In this document: positions 46,905 to 56,165 of the stretch, piece by piece
How the letters are laid out: the number at the start of each line of letters is the position of its first letter
How positions within the stretch are numbered: the first letter of the stretch is position 1
From: Thermoanaerobaculia bacterium
GTDB taxonomy: Bacteria; Acidobacteriota; Thermoanaerobaculia; Multivoradales; Multivoraceae
NCBI GenBank assembly: GCA_022823665.1
Contig: JAJEHN010000024.1
Span: 1-64,000 of the forward strand
Direction of reading: 5' to 3'
Length of the DNA: 64,000 nt
Program-made: the position numbers and the translations under genes
Notes under the pieces: model-generated
The model's database searches: none
The model's input: the letters and a program-made list of their open reading frames with translations, nothing else
What the model was told of the DNA's origin: nothing

Positions 46905-47876
46905 GTGACCGTCTTCTCGCGGGTGGTCGGCTGGTCCCTGCCGCTGATGCCGCCGCCGCTCGTGCGCTGGGCGGCCGCGCCCTACGTGGCCGGTGACGAG
47001 CCGGCGGACGCCCTCGACTGCGCCGCCGCGCTCAACCGCCGCGGACTCGCCGGGACCCTGGCGCTGCTGGGCGAAGAGATCGACAGCCCGGAACTCGCCG
47101 CCGAAGGAACGGGGCTCTATCTCGACCTGGTCGACGCCCTCGCCGACCGCGATCTCGACTGCAACGTGTCGGTCAAGCTCACGCTGCTGGGCCTTAAGGT
47201 CTCCCGGGCCCTGTGCCGCGACCACCTCTTCGATCTGGTCCGGCGGGCCGAGGCCCGCGGCAACTTCGTCCGGATCGACATGGAGGACCACACCTGCACG
47301 ACGGCCACCCTGGATCTCTACCGGGAGGCCGTGGCCGCTTCGCGAACCCGCGCCGCGGTCGGGGGACCGACCGGCTCGGCTGCCTCTGGCGACGCGGTCG
47401 GCGTCGTGCTCCAGGCCTACCTGCACCGTACGCTGGCCGACATCGCGGCGCTGCCCGAGCGCGCCAACGTGCGCCTGTGCAAGGGGATCTACGTCGAGCC
47501 GCCGAGCGTGGCGATCCAGGACTACGGCCAGGTGCGCCGGAACTTCCTGGCGACCCTCGAGGCCTTGTTCGACCGCGGCGCCTATGTCGGCATCGCCACC
47601 CACGACGACTACCTGCTGCGGGAATCGGCGGCGATGATCGAGCGTCGCGGTCTGGGGAAGGACGGCTACGAGTTCCAGATGCTGCTGGGGGTAACCGAGG
47701 AGCGTCGCGACCGGCTGGCGAGGGCCGGGCACCGGGTCCGCATCTACGTGCCCTACGGCCGGCAGTGGTACGCCTACTCGACGCGACGGCTGCGCGAGAA
47801 CCCGAGCATCGCCGGGCATGTGGCGCGGGCCTTCTTCCTGCGCCTGCTGCGCGGGCAGACGGGCGCTGCCCGCTGA
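46905..47876 (+). CDS. Proline dehydrogenase
   Basis: This 323-residue monofunctional PRODH oxidises proline to pyrroline-5-carboxylate with FAD. The beta/alpha barrel shows NVSVKLTLLGL, IDMEDHTCTTATL, VRLCKGIYVEPP, the YEFQMLLGV segment and the substrate-binding YSTRRLREN near the end. GTG 46905 follows GGAGAG. proC, the reverse arm of the proline cycle, begins 75 nt downstream. Confidence 0.92.
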   Translation: MTVFSRVVGWSLPLMPPPLVRWAAAPYVAGDEPADALDCAAALNRRGLAGTLALLGEEIDSPELAAEGTGLYLDLVDALADRDLDCNVSVKLTLLGLKVSRALCRDHLFDLVRRAEARGNFVRIDMEDHTCTTATLDLYREAVAASRTRAAVGGPTGSAASGDAVGVVLQAYLHRTLADIAALPERANVRLCKGIYVEPPSVAIQDYGQVRRNFLATLEALFDRGAYVGIATHDDYLLRESAAMIERRGLGKDGYEFQMLLGVTEERRDRLARAGHRVRIYVPYGRQWYAYSTRRLRENPSIAGHVARAFFLRLLRGQTGAAR

Positions 47877-47950
47877 GGCCAAGTAGGGCAGAATCGTCGC
47901 CTTCCGCGGGCACGCCAGCTTCGCGGTTCATCTCAGAGGGAGACGAGAAG

Positions 47951-48799
47951 GTGACGACGAGTACCGACAGGGCCGCTGCCGGGAGCGGAGAACCCCGCGT
48001 CGCGGTGATCGGCGCGGGCGAGATGGGACGGACTCTGATCAGCGGCTGGCTCGACGCCGGCGCCGTCGCCGCGGCGTCCATCTTCGCCACCGCCGGACAC
48101 AGCGAGCGGATCGCGGCCGTGGGCGAGAGGTTCGGGATCGAGGGCGCGGTCGACAACCGCCGCGCCGCCGGGTTCGGCGACATCGTTCTGCTGGCGGTGA
48201 AGCCGCAGACGGCGGACCAGGTGCTCGAGGAGATCGGCGACCTGCTCCATCCGGGGCAGGTCCTCGTTTCGATCCTCGCATCGGTCAGGACGTCCTACAT
48301 CGAGGATCGCATCCCGGCCGAGGTTCCGGTGGTGCGCGCGATGCCGAACACGCCGAGCCGGGTCGCCGCCGGCATGACCGCGCTGTCGCCGGGCCGGTTC
48401 GCGTCCGCCGACCACGTGGCGCAGGCGGAGCGTCTGTTCCTGCCGCTCGGGCGCACCGTGGTGGCCGACGAGAAACACATGGACGCCATCACGGGGCTGT
48501 CGGCTTCGGGGCCCGCGTTCCTCTACATCGTGATCGAGGCGCTGGCCGAAGGCGGCGTCAAGGCCGGGCTGCCGCGGAAGATGGCGATCGAGCTCGCGGC
48601 CCAGACCTGCCTCGGCGCCGGCAAGATGGTGATCGACACGGACCGCCACCCGGCCCTGCTCAAGGACGAGGTGACGACGCCGGCGGGCTGCACCGTGGAC
48701 GGCATTCTGCGCCTGGAGGAGGGCGGCCTCCGCGTGACGCTGATCAAGGCGATCATCGAGGCGGCCGCGCGAGCCCGCGAACTGGTGCCCGACGAGTAG
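47951..48799 (+). CDS. proC: Pyrroline-5-carboxylate reductase
   Basis: ProC (282 residues) makes proline from pyrroline-5-carboxylate using NAD(P)H. The Rossmann motif is VAVIGAGEMG. RAMPNTPSRVAAGMTAL and the C-terminal TTPAGCTVDGILRLEE signature are present. GTG 47951 follows GGGAGACGAGAAG. It lies 7 nt before recN, so recN probably shares its message. Confidence 0.95.
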   Translation: MTTSTDRAAAGSGEPRVAVIGAGEMGRTLISGWLDAGAVAAASIFATAGHSERIAAVGERFGIEGAVDNRRAAGFGDIVLLAVKPQTADQVLEEIGDLLHPGQVLVSILASVRTSYIEDRIPAEVPVVRAMPNTPSRVAAGMTALSPGRFASADHVAQAERLFLPLGRTVVADEKHMDAITGLSASGPAFLYIVIEALAEGGVKAGLPRKMAIELAAQTCLGAGKMVIDTDRHPALLKDEVTTPAGCTVDGILRLEEGGLRVTLIKAIIEAAARARELVPDE

Positions 48800-48806
48800 G
48801 GCGGCC

Positions 48807-50528
48807 ATGCTTCGCTCCCTGCACGTCCGGAACCTGGCCGTGATCGAACGGGCGGAGCTCGAGTTCGGCCCCGGGCTGAACGTGGTCACCGGCGAGACGG
48901 GAGCGGGCAAGTCCCTGGTCGTCGATTCGCTCTCGCTGCTCGCGGGGGGGCGCGCGAGTTCCGAGATGATCCGCACGGGCGCCGGCACGCTGGCGGTGAG
49001 CGGCGTCTTCGAGCCCTCGGGGTCCGCATGGCGCGGCCGGCTCGAAGAGGCCGGCGTGCCGGCGGACGGCGACGAACTCCTGGTGCGCCGGGAGGTCACC
49101 CGCGAGGGACGCAACCGCGTGTTCGTCAACGACCATCCGGTCACGGCGAGGCTGCTCTCGACCGTCGCCCACGGTCTGATCCGCATCTTCGGCCAGCGGG
49201 ACGAACTCGGCATGCTGTCGGCCGACCTCCAGCGGGCCTGGCTCGACCGCTCCGGCGGGGATGCGTTGACTGCAGTGGTCGCTTCATGCCGCGAGGCCTA
49301 CGGCGCCTGGCGCGAGGCGGCGGACCGGCTCGAGCGCCTCTCCCTCGACGACCAGCTTCGCCAGGAACGGATCGACCTGCTGAAGTTCCAGACCTCGGAG
49401 ATCGATGCCGCGCAACTGCTGCCCGGCGAGGACGAAGAGCTGCGGGCCGAACGGGAGGTGCTCCGCCACGCCGAGGCGATCGCGGGCGCGCTTCACCGGG
49501 CGATCGCCCTGCTCAGCGACGACGAAATGGCGGTCGACGGTCGCGTGGCACAGGCCGGACACGCGCTCTCGGACATCTCGCGCTGGCAGCCGGAGGCCGA
49601 GTCCTGGGCCGAGACTCTGGCCGGGATCGGCGCGACCGTGAACGACCTCGCGCAGGAGCTGCGGACCCGGGCGGCCGGCTGCGAGTCGGACCCGGCGCGG
49701 CTGAACCAGATCGAGGAGCGGCTGAGCGTGATCGAGCGTCTGACCCGCAAGCACGGCGGCAGCAGCTCGGATGTCCTGGAGCACGGCCGCCGCCTGGCGG
49801 AGGAGCTCTTCGAGCTGGAGACGGCGGATGTGCGCCGGGAGGAAGTGGAGCAGGAAGCCGCCGCGCGCCTCGCCGAGTACGCCGGGCGGGCCGAGACTCT
49901 CTCGGCTGCACGGCGGGAACGGGCCGGCGCTCTCGAGCGCGAGGTCCTCGGTCATCTCCTGGACCTGGCATTCGAACGGGCGGTGTTCGAGGTCGAGGTC
50001 GCCCGGGAGCTTCGGGCCGGCAGCCCGCTCGAACTCGATGGTGAGCGGATCGCCTTCGACGCCCAGGGCGTCGACCGGGTCAACTACCGGTTCAGCGCGA
50101 ATCCGGGGGAGGATCCGCGGCCCCTGTCCCGGGTCGCTTCCGGCGGCGAGCTGGCGCGCCTGTTCCTGGCGCTTCAGACCGCGGTGCGGGGCGGCGGTCC
50201 GGCCGAGGGGTCGACCCTCGTTTTCGACGAGGTGGACTCCGGCGTCGGCGGCGCCGAGGCGGCGATCGTCGGCCGCAAGCTCCAGCGACTCGCCGCCGGC
50301 GGCCAGATCCTGGCCGTGACCCACCTGCCCCAGGTGGCGTCCCGCGGCAACCTCCACCTCGAGGTCAGGAAGGAGGTCCACGCCGGCCGAACCCGAGTCG
50401 ACGTCCACCGCCTCGACCACGAACGCCGCATCGAAGAAGTCGCCCGCATGCTCGCCGGCGAACACGTTACGGACGCCTCCCGCTCCGCGGCGGCCGAGTT
50501 GCTCGCCGGCGGTTCGGCGGGCGAGTAG
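48807..50528 (+). CDS. recN: DNA repair protein RecN
   Basis: RecN (573 residues) is an SMC-like ATPase for double-strand break repair. Walker A GETGAGKS is at about 30-37. Long coiled coils follow, then the signature SRVASGGELARLFLAL and Walker B TLVFDEVDSGVGG. It lacks its own upstream gap, starting 7 nt after proC, so it probably has no private SOS promoter. Hairpin copy C follows its stop. Confidence 0.95.
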   Translation: MLRSLHVRNLAVIERAELEFGPGLNVVTGETGAGKSLVVDSLSLLAGGRASSEMIRTGAGTLAVSGVFEPSGSAWRGRLEEAGVPADGDELLVRREVTREGRNRVFVNDHPVTARLLSTVAHGLIRIFGQRDELGMLSADLQRAWLDRSGGDALTAVVASCREAYGAWREAADRLERLSLDDQLRQERIDLLKFQTSEIDAAQLLPGEDEELRAEREVLRHAEAIAGALHRAIALLSDDEMAVDGRVAQAGHALSDISRWQPEAESWAETLAGIGATVNDLAQELRTRAAGCESDPARLNQIEERLSVIERLTRKHGGSSSDVLEHGRRLAEELFELETADVRREEVEQEAAARLAEYAGRAETLSAARRERAGALEREVLGHLLDLAFERAVFEVEVARELRAGSPLELDGERIAFDAQGVDRVNYRFSANPGEDPRPLSRVASGGELARLFLALQTAVRGGGPAEGSTLVFDEVDSGVGGAEAAIVGRKLQRLAAGGQILAVTHLPQVASRGNLHLEVRKEVHAGRTRVDVHRLDHERRIEEVARMLAGEHVTDASRSAAAELLAGGSAGE

Positions 50529-50533
50529 GCCGA

Positions 50534-50738
50534 GTCGGCTGCGTAGGCCGCCCGGATCGGATCCGGAGGGGACAGGTCCCAGGGGACGCTCACCCTCACG
50601 GAGTGGATGGGGGTTGTGGGCTCGCTGTTGTCGGCTGCGCTCCGGTAGGTCCTCGGTTGCTGCAAGGGTCTCGACAGTCGCTGGCCTCCGACCCCCTGGG
50701 ACCTGTCCCCTCCGGACCCGATCCGGGCTGGGGGTCGT
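50534..50738 (+). repeat. Long hairpin repeat, copy C
   Basis: Arms 50550-50585 and 50693-50728 pair at 35 of 36 positions around a 107-nt loop. The loop starts ACGCTCACC, contains GTCGGCTGCGCTCCGGT as in copy A, and ends GTCGCTGGCCTCC. Arm sequences differ from copies A and B except for a GGTCCC core. It fills the recN-tsaC gap (50529-50891) together with the small hairpins below; no gene was seen in that gap. Confidence 0.85.
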
Positions 50739-50790
50739 TGGCGCACGATGTGTGTACCGCAGAACTCCGCCGCTGCCGTCCGCTGGGTGC

Positions 50791-50808
50791 GCGGGTCTTC
50801 TGACCCGC
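50791..50808 (+). repeat. Small hairpin repeat, second copy
   Basis: GCGGGTC-TTCT-GACCCGC, with the same TTCT loop and GGGTGC flank as 40350-40367. It lies in the recN-tsaC gap. Confidence 0.45.
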
Positions 50809-50809
50809 T

Positions 50810-50860
50810 GCCGGCGAAGCCGGCCTGGAGGACGTCGCCGGCGAAGCCGGCGTCCGTTTT
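50810..50860 (+). terminator. Tandem GCCGGC hairpins before a T-run, possible terminator
   Basis: The palindrome GCCGGCGAAGCCGGC occurs twice (50810-50824 and 50837-50851). The second can extend to a 7-bp stem (50836-50852) with a GAA loop and is followed by TCCGTTTT (50853-50860). It could end the proC-recN message, although the T-run is short and separated from the stem. Confidence 0.4.
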
Positions 50861-50891
50861 GTAGCCCTGTGAATCGCTAGGCTCGCCCACC

Positions 50892-51479
50892 ATGCTGGAC
50901 GTGTGGCACTGGGACGGTGATCTGAACGAAGTGAGGACGGCCCTTGTCGATGGGCGGATCCTGGCGATCCCGACCGAATCCTCCTACGGTCTGGCGGTGG
51001 ATCCCCGTTCGGCAGAAGGCGTCGAGGCGATCTATCGGTTGAAGGAGCGCGAACGCGGCAAGGCGCTACCGGTCGTCGTCGCGAATCTCGAACAGGCGCT
51101 CGACCTCGGCGTCGAACCGAACGAGGCGATCCGGATGGCGGAAGCACACTGGCCGGCGGCGCTTACCGTGGTGGCGCCGCTTCGGGCGGGCCTGTCCGTG
51201 CCGGCGGCTGCCGGGGGAGACACTTTGGCGGTGCGGGTGCCGGACCATGACCGCCTCCGTGCGGTCCTCCAGGCCCTCGGCCATCCCTTGACCGCGACCA
51301 GTGCGAACCGGAGCGGTGAGCCGCCAGCGTGCGGCCTGGCGGACCTCGAACCGATCCTCGGCGACTCCGGCGCACTGGTGATAGGCAGCGAGCGGACCCC
51401 CGGGGGCTTGGCATCCACCGTGGTATCTTGGAGTTCCGCCGGTTTGCGGGTGTTGCGCCGCGGGCGCTTCGAGTTCTGA
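50892..51479 (+). CDS. Threonylcarbamoyl-AMP synthase (TsaC/YrdC/Sua5 family)
   Basis: This 195-residue YrdC-domain enzyme makes threonylcarbamoyl-AMP for the t6A base of ANN-decoding tRNAs. IPTESSYGLAVDPRS, YRLKERERGKALPVVV and ATSANRSGEPP are the substrate-binding motifs. The Sua5 C-terminal domain is absent, as in TsaC. The start is ATG 50892. The S55 peptidase gene follows after 43 nt. Confidence 0.92.
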   Translation: MLDVWHWDGDLNEVRTALVDGRILAIPTESSYGLAVDPRSAEGVEAIYRLKERERGKALPVVVANLEQALDLGVEPNEAIRMAEAHWPAALTVVAPLRAGLSVPAAAGGDTLAVRVPDHDRLRAVLQALGHPLTATSANRSGEPPACGLADLEPILGDSGALVIGSERTPGGLASTVVSWSSAGLRVLRRGRFEF

Positions 51480-51522
51480 TCCCCGCGGCCCGCGCAGTCG
51501 TCAGGTCAGAGACTCAAAGACC

Positions 51523-53373
51523 GTGAGCCGATCCGCCGTTTCCTTCGTCGCGCTCCTCTGCGCCGGGCCCTTGCCGCAGGCGGTGCCGGCGGCGGCTCAG
51601 GAAACCGTCGCCGCTGCGCGTACCGACGGGGCGCCGGCGGTCGACCTGGCCGGGGACGAGATCGGGGTCGACGAAGTCGCGCGCGGCCAGACCGGCTACG
51701 GCCTGTCCGTGTTCGCGGGCAGCGAGCCGGAACGCTTCGGGGTCGAGGTCGTCGGCGTTCTGCGCGAGATGGACCCGGGCACGAGCTTCATCGTCGCCCG
51801 GTTGAGCGGCAAGGGGCTCGAGGAGTCGGGCGTCGTGGCCGGAATGAGCGGCAGCCCGGTTTACATCGACGACCGTCTGGCCGGCGCCGTGGCCTACTCC
51901 TGGGCGTTCACGAGCGAGGCTCTGGCGCTGATCACGCCGATCGCCGCGATGCGGCAGTTGAGTGCGCTCGACCCGGGCGAAGCGGCCGGCGGGTCGCTGG
52001 GGCTGTCCGCTCCGGGAGCATCCGCGCCGTTCGAGCGCTCGGTGCGGCAGATTCTCGAACCGCCGGAGGACGTGGCCGAGGCGGTCGGCGAAGTCGTGGC
52101 CGAGCAGCTCGGGGCTCTGCTGGCGCCGGCCGACTGGGGCGGCCGCGGCGCCTCGATCGCCACGCTGGGCTTCGGCGAGCCGGTCCGCCGGATGCTCGCC
52201 GCCGCTCCCGCCGGCCGCGCCGAGGCCTCCGACGCACCCGAACTCGGCGCGGGCAGCGCGGTCGCGGGCGTCCTGATCGACGGCGACCTGAAGCTCGCCG
52301 TCGGCGGCACGGTGACCCGCGTGGAGGACGGCGAAGTGCTGGCCATGGGCCACCCCTATCTCGGCGTGGGACCCCTGGGCGTGCCGATGGCGACCGTCGA
52401 GGTGGTCGGCGTCGTGCCCCGGCTCAACAGCTCGACCCGGCTCAGCAACATCGGACCCGTGGTCGGCGCCTTCGACCAGGACCGCTTCGCCGGGCTCAGG
52501 GGCACGCTCGGCGCCGAGGCGCGGACGATCCCGATGACGATCGAGGTCGAGACGCCGAACGGCGAGTCCCGCCGTTTCGACCTCCGGCTCGCCGACCTGC
52601 CCATCATGCTGCCGTCGCTGGTCGGCATTCCGACCATGCAGGCACTCGATTCGGCCTCGTACGGCGGCGGCGAGAGCAGCCTCGACATGACCGGCACCCT
52701 GCGGCTGCGAGGCCACGCCGAGGTGCCGCTGCGCCAGGTCTTCGACGGCTCGAACCCCGGCACGCGCGCCGCCTTCTACCTGATCGCACTGGTGGGCGCG
52801 CTGGTGAACTCGGACCACGAGGCCGTGGAGATCGAGGGCGTCGATCTGACCCTGAGACAGGGCCACTCTCCGCGCACGATCACGATCGAGCGGGCCCAGG
52901 CATCGTCCAGCCGTGTCCGCCCGGGCGATACGGTCCAGGTCGTTTTCGATCTGCGCCGGCATCGCGGCGACCGCTTCCAGGAGACGCTGGACGTGGTGGT
53001 GCCCGAGGACCGCCGCCCCGGCCGTTACTACCTCTTCGTGGGCGACGGCGTCAGCATCGACGCTGCCCGGCTTCAGCTTCAGCCAGCCAGGGCCTCCTCG
53101 CTCGAGGACGAGCTGAGTCTGCTGCGGTCCTTCAGGTCCCAGAGCCGGCTCGCGGCGCTCGGCGTCGTGCCGGCGCGCGGGCTGATTGTCGAAGGCCGGC
53201 CGATGCCCGACCTGCCGGCCACCGTGCGCTCGATCTGGCAGGCGTCGCCGCTGCAGGGCGAGCCGCGGGCCCTGAACCTGGCGATCGTCAGCGAGCACGG
53301 CCGCGATCTCGGCACGCCGCTCGACGGTCTGTTCCGGATCGACCTCCAGATCCTGCCGGGTACCGCGCCGTGA
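51523..53373 (+). CDS. Secreted SpoIVB-like S55 serine peptidase
   Basis: This 616-residue protein has a signal peptide at about 1-26. The S55 domain carries the serine motif GMSGSPVYIDDRL (about 107-119) and the histidine motif AMGHPYLGVG near residue 275. In Bacillus, SpoIVB cleaves a sporulation checkpoint protein. This organism shows no sporulation genes here, so the substrate is probably envelope-related and unknown. The last 150 residues include a beta-rich domain. GTG 51523 is used; its stop overlaps the next gene (GTGA). Confidence 0.85.
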   Translation: MSRSAVSFVALLCAGPLPQAVPAAAQETVAAARTDGAPAVDLAGDEIGVDEVARGQTGYGLSVFAGSEPERFGVEVVGVLREMDPGTSFIVARLSGKGLEESGVVAGMSGSPVYIDDRLAGAVAYSWAFTSEALALITPIAAMRQLSALDPGEAAGGSLGLSAPGASAPFERSVRQILEPPEDVAEAVGEVVAEQLGALLAPADWGGRGASIATLGFGEPVRRMLAAAPAGRAEASDAPELGAGSAVAGVLIDGDLKLAVGGTVTRVEDGEVLAMGHPYLGVGPLGVPMATVEVVGVVPRLNSSTRLSNIGPVVGAFDQDRFAGLRGTLGAEARTIPMTIEVETPNGESRRFDLRLADLPIMLPSLVGIPTMQALDSASYGGGESSLDMTGTLRLRGHAEVPLRQVFDGSNPGTRAAFYLIALVGALVNSDHEAVEIEGVDLTLRQGHSPRTITIERAQASSSRVRPGDTVQVVFDLRRHRGDRFQETLDVVVPEDRRPGRYYLFVGDGVSIDAARLQLQPARASSLEDELSLLRSFRSQSRLAALGVVPARGLIVEGRPMPDLPATVRSIWQASPLQGEPRALNLAIVSEHGRDLGTPLDGLFRIDLQILPGTAP

Positions 53374-55661
53374 GGCCCCGGCACCGCACCGCCGCGGCTC
53401 TCGCCGCGGCGGCAAGCCTGCTGCTCAGCAGCGCCGGGATCACCGCCGCCTCGGAAGTCCAGATCTGGCGCGCCGACAGTCAGGCGGCCTTCCTTGCCGG
53501 CGAACTCGTCGATGTCAGCGTCGATCGCCTGGGAGTTCTGAGGCTGGCGCAGCGCGCGGAGCAGTTCGCCACCCTCACCGAGCCCTTCCTGTTCTCCTTC
53601 GCCGGTGCGAACGGCCGGTTCGCGGCCGGCACCGGGAACTCGGGCAAGGTGCTGGAGATAACCGCCAGTGCCGACGCCGGTTCGGTCGCGGAGCTCTTCG
53701 CCGCCGAGGAACCGGAGATCTTCGCGGTGTGGGTCGACGGCGACGGTGTCGTCTACGCCGGGTCGTCGCCGGACGGCAAGGTCTACCGCAAGCGCCCGGA
53801 CGGGGAAGTCGAGGTCGTGTTCGATCCGGAGGCGAAGTACATCTGGGCCCTTCTGGGCGACGGCGACGGCGGTCTGCTGGTGGGCACCGGTCCGGAAGGC
53901 AAGCTCCATCGAGTCGACCTCGGCAGCGGTGAGTCGACGCTCCTCTACGACAGCACGGACCTGCACATCCGCTCGCTCGCCAGGCGCGCGGACGGGACGC
54001 TGTTCGCGGGCACCGCGGGCGAGGGCCTCCTGCTCGAGATCGACGCCGCGGGTTCGGCCCGGACCCTCTACGACGCGGCCGGGCCGGAGGTGCTGGCGAT
54101 CGTTCAGGGTGACGAGGGCGCCTTCTACGCCACGGCGCTGGCCTCCGAGGCGAGCTTCGTCGACCTGAGCAGCGCGCGCAGGTCCACCTCCGGCAGCTCG
54201 TCGAGCAGCGGGAGCAGCGGCTCCGGCGGCACCGGTGGCAGTGCGGCGGAATCGAACAGCCAGACCACCCAGGTCACGTCCCAGGCGGGCGCGATCTCGG
54301 TCGGTAGCCGCGCCGCCTCGTTCAAGGGACCGCGCTCCGAGGTGCTGCGGATCGACGGCAGCGGCTCGGTCGAGTCGATCTGGAAGTTCGAGGCCGAAAC
54401 GGTGTACGCCCTGAGCTACCAACAGGGCAGGCTTTGGGTCGCCACCGGCCAGGAGGGCAAGCTGTTCAGCTACCAGAACGAGCAGATGGTGCTGGAGAAG
54501 GACCTCGACCAGGGCCAGATCGTCGGCCTCGCGGAGGGTCTCGCGGGTCCCGTCTTCGCGAGCACGAACGCGGCGGCCGTCTACGGCTTCGTCGGCGGCG
54601 GAGCCGCCGGGCTGGCGGAGCGCGGCACGGTCACCGCCAAGCCGCTCGACGCGTCGTCCGTGGCGAGCTTCGGCTCGATCCGCTGGCGCGGCCGCGCCGG
54701 CGACGGAGTCGAGGTCGCGCTCTCCGCGCGCAGCGGCATGAGCTCGACGCCGGACGAGACCTGGTCCGGGTGGACCACGGCCTCCGCGGCGCGGGAGGCG
54801 CCGCTCTCCGACCTGCCGCCGGGCCGGTACCTGCAGTGGCGGGCCGAACTCCGCGGCAGCGGCGACCGGACCCCCGAAGTCGTTGCGGTCGAGGTCACCT
54901 ACCGGCAGCACAACCGCAAGCCGGAGATCAAGAAACTGGACGTGCTGCCCGCGGGCACCATCCTTGTGCCGACGAACTTCAACCCGTCGAACCAGGCCTA
55001 CGAGCCGGCGCACCCGAACCGCGACCGCATCTTCACTGTCGTCGGCGACCCGGCGCAGACGCAACAGGGCTCGACGAAGACCCTGTGGAAGCTCGGCTAC
55101 CGGACCCTCCGCTGGGAAGCCGAGGACCCGAACAAGGACCGTCTCCGCTACCGGCTCTCCTTCGCCCGCGAGGCCGCTCTGGCGGCAGCCGGAGAAGGAG
55201 ACGACGGTTCCGACGCCTTGTGGCTCGAGGTGGCGGACGACCTGAAGGCGACGTTCCTCAGTTTCGATGCCACCGTCCTGCCGGACGGCGTCTACCGCTT
55301 CCGGGTGGAAGCGAGCGACCGTCTCGACAACGTCGCCGGCGAGGCGCTGGAGGCGGAGGAGATTTCGGCCGCGACGGTGGTCGACCACAGCCCGGCCCGC
55401 CTGGTCTCCGCGGCCCGTGACGGCGACCGGGTGACCGCGGTGGTCGAGGACGCCTGGAGCCCGTTGCGCGAGGCGGTGATCAGCGTCGACGCCGGCGAGT
55501 GGCGTTCCGCCCGGGTCGAGGACGGCCTCCTCGACAGCCAGCGCGAGACGCTCTCCATCCCGGTTCCGGCCGGGGCGAGCCTGCTGCTCCTGAGGCTGAC
55601 CGACGCCGCCCACAACGTGACCACGATCGACCTGTCGGGTCAGCTAGGCTCCGGCCGATGA
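53370..55661 (+). CDS. Secreted propeller-like protein of unknown function
   Basis: This 763-residue protein has a signal peptide (about 7-27). Its first 270 residues show repeated blades such as VYAGSSPDGKVYRKRPDGE, LLVGTGPEGKLHRV and LFAGTAGEGLLLEI, typical of a beta-propeller. A serine/glycine-rich linker follows (about 272-295), then more blades and C-terminal beta-sandwich segments (RYRLSFAREA, LPDGVYRFRVEASD). It starts at a GTG overlapping the S55 stop, so it is a likely partner or substrate of that peptidase. I recognise no enzyme motif. Confidence 0.7.
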   Translation: MRPRHRTAAALAAAASLLLSSAGITAASEVQIWRADSQAAFLAGELVDVSVDRLGVLRLAQRAEQFATLTEPFLFSFAGANGRFAAGTGNSGKVLEITASADAGSVAELFAAEEPEIFAVWVDGDGVVYAGSSPDGKVYRKRPDGEVEVVFDPEAKYIWALLGDGDGGLLVGTGPEGKLHRVDLGSGESTLLYDSTDLHIRSLARRADGTLFAGTAGEGLLLEIDAAGSARTLYDAAGPEVLAIVQGDEGAFYATALASEASFVDLSSARRSTSGSSSSSGSSGSGGTGGSAAESNSQTTQVTSQAGAISVGSRAASFKGPRSEVLRIDGSGSVESIWKFEAETVYALSYQQGRLWVATGQEGKLFSYQNEQMVLEKDLDQGQIVGLAEGLAGPVFASTNAAAVYGFVGGGAAGLAERGTVTAKPLDASSVASFGSIRWRGRAGDGVEVALSARSGMSSTPDETWSGWTTASAAREAPLSDLPPGRYLQWRAELRGSGDRTPEVVAVEVTYRQHNRKPEIKKLDVLPAGTILVPTNFNPSNQAYEPAHPNRDRIFTVVGDPAQTQQGSTKTLWKLGYRTLRWEAEDPNKDRLRYRLSFAREAALAAAGEGDDGSDALWLEVADDLKATFLSFDATVLPDGVYRFRVEASDRLDNVAGEALEAEEISAATVVDHSPARLVSAARDGDRVTAVVEDAWSPLREAVISVDAGEWRSARVEDGLLDSQRETLSIPVPAGASLLLLRLTDAAHNVTTIDLSGQLGSGR

Positions 55662-56140
55662 GCCAGCGGATAGGCGTTTTCCCGGGTTCCTTCGACCCGG
55701 TCCACAACGGTCACGTCGACCTGATCGAACGCGCCCGTCGCCTCTTCGACGTGCTCTACATCGCCGTCCTCTACAACGAGCAGAAGCAGGCCCTGTTCTC
55801 CGTGGAGGAGCGGATCGAGCTTCTGCGGGACCTGGTCGGCGATTCCGGCGACTGCCGGGTCGAGAGCTTCAGCGGCCTCCTCGTCGACTACGCCCGCGAA
55901 CGGAACGCCACCGCCGTCGTCCGCGGCCTCCGCTCCGGCGCCGACTTCGACTACGAGCTGCCGATGACCCTGATGAACCGCCGCCTCGCCCCGGGCATCG
56001 ACACGATCTTCCTGCTGCCGGCGCCGGAGTGGATCTACCTCTCGAGCCGGCTGACCAAGGAAGTCGGCAGCCTCGACGGTGATCTGACGGGGGTCGTGCC
56101 GCCCGTCGTGCTGGAGGCGCTCCGGCGGAAGCTGGGCTGA
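55658..56140 (+). CDS. coaD: Phosphopantetheine adenylyltransferase
   Basis: CoaD (160 residues) makes dephospho-CoA from 4'-phosphopantetheine. FPGSFDPVHNGH holds the nucleotidyl-transferase HxGH motif, and RGLRSGADFDYE and WIYLSSRLTKEV are conserved. ATG 55658 overlaps the stop of the propeller gene (ATGA), a surprising coupling of coenzyme A synthesis to a secreted protein operon. Confidence 0.95.
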   Translation: MSQRIGVFPGSFDPVHNGHVDLIERARRLFDVLYIAVLYNEQKQALFSVEERIELLRDLVGDSGDCRVESFSGLLVDYARERNATAVVRGLRSGADFDYELPMTLMNRRLAPGIDTIFLLPAPEWIYLSSRLTKEVGSLDGDLTGVVPPVVLEALRRKLG

Positions 56141-56165
56141 GGGGCCCGCGTCCCCTCCGACGCCC

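Noticed and set aside
53079-55613. Open frame of 844 codons antisense to the propeller-like gene
   Set aside because: In GC-rich DNA the antisense frames are often open. This one mirrors codon bias of the real gene, has low-complexity Arg/Gly/Asp content and no family motif.
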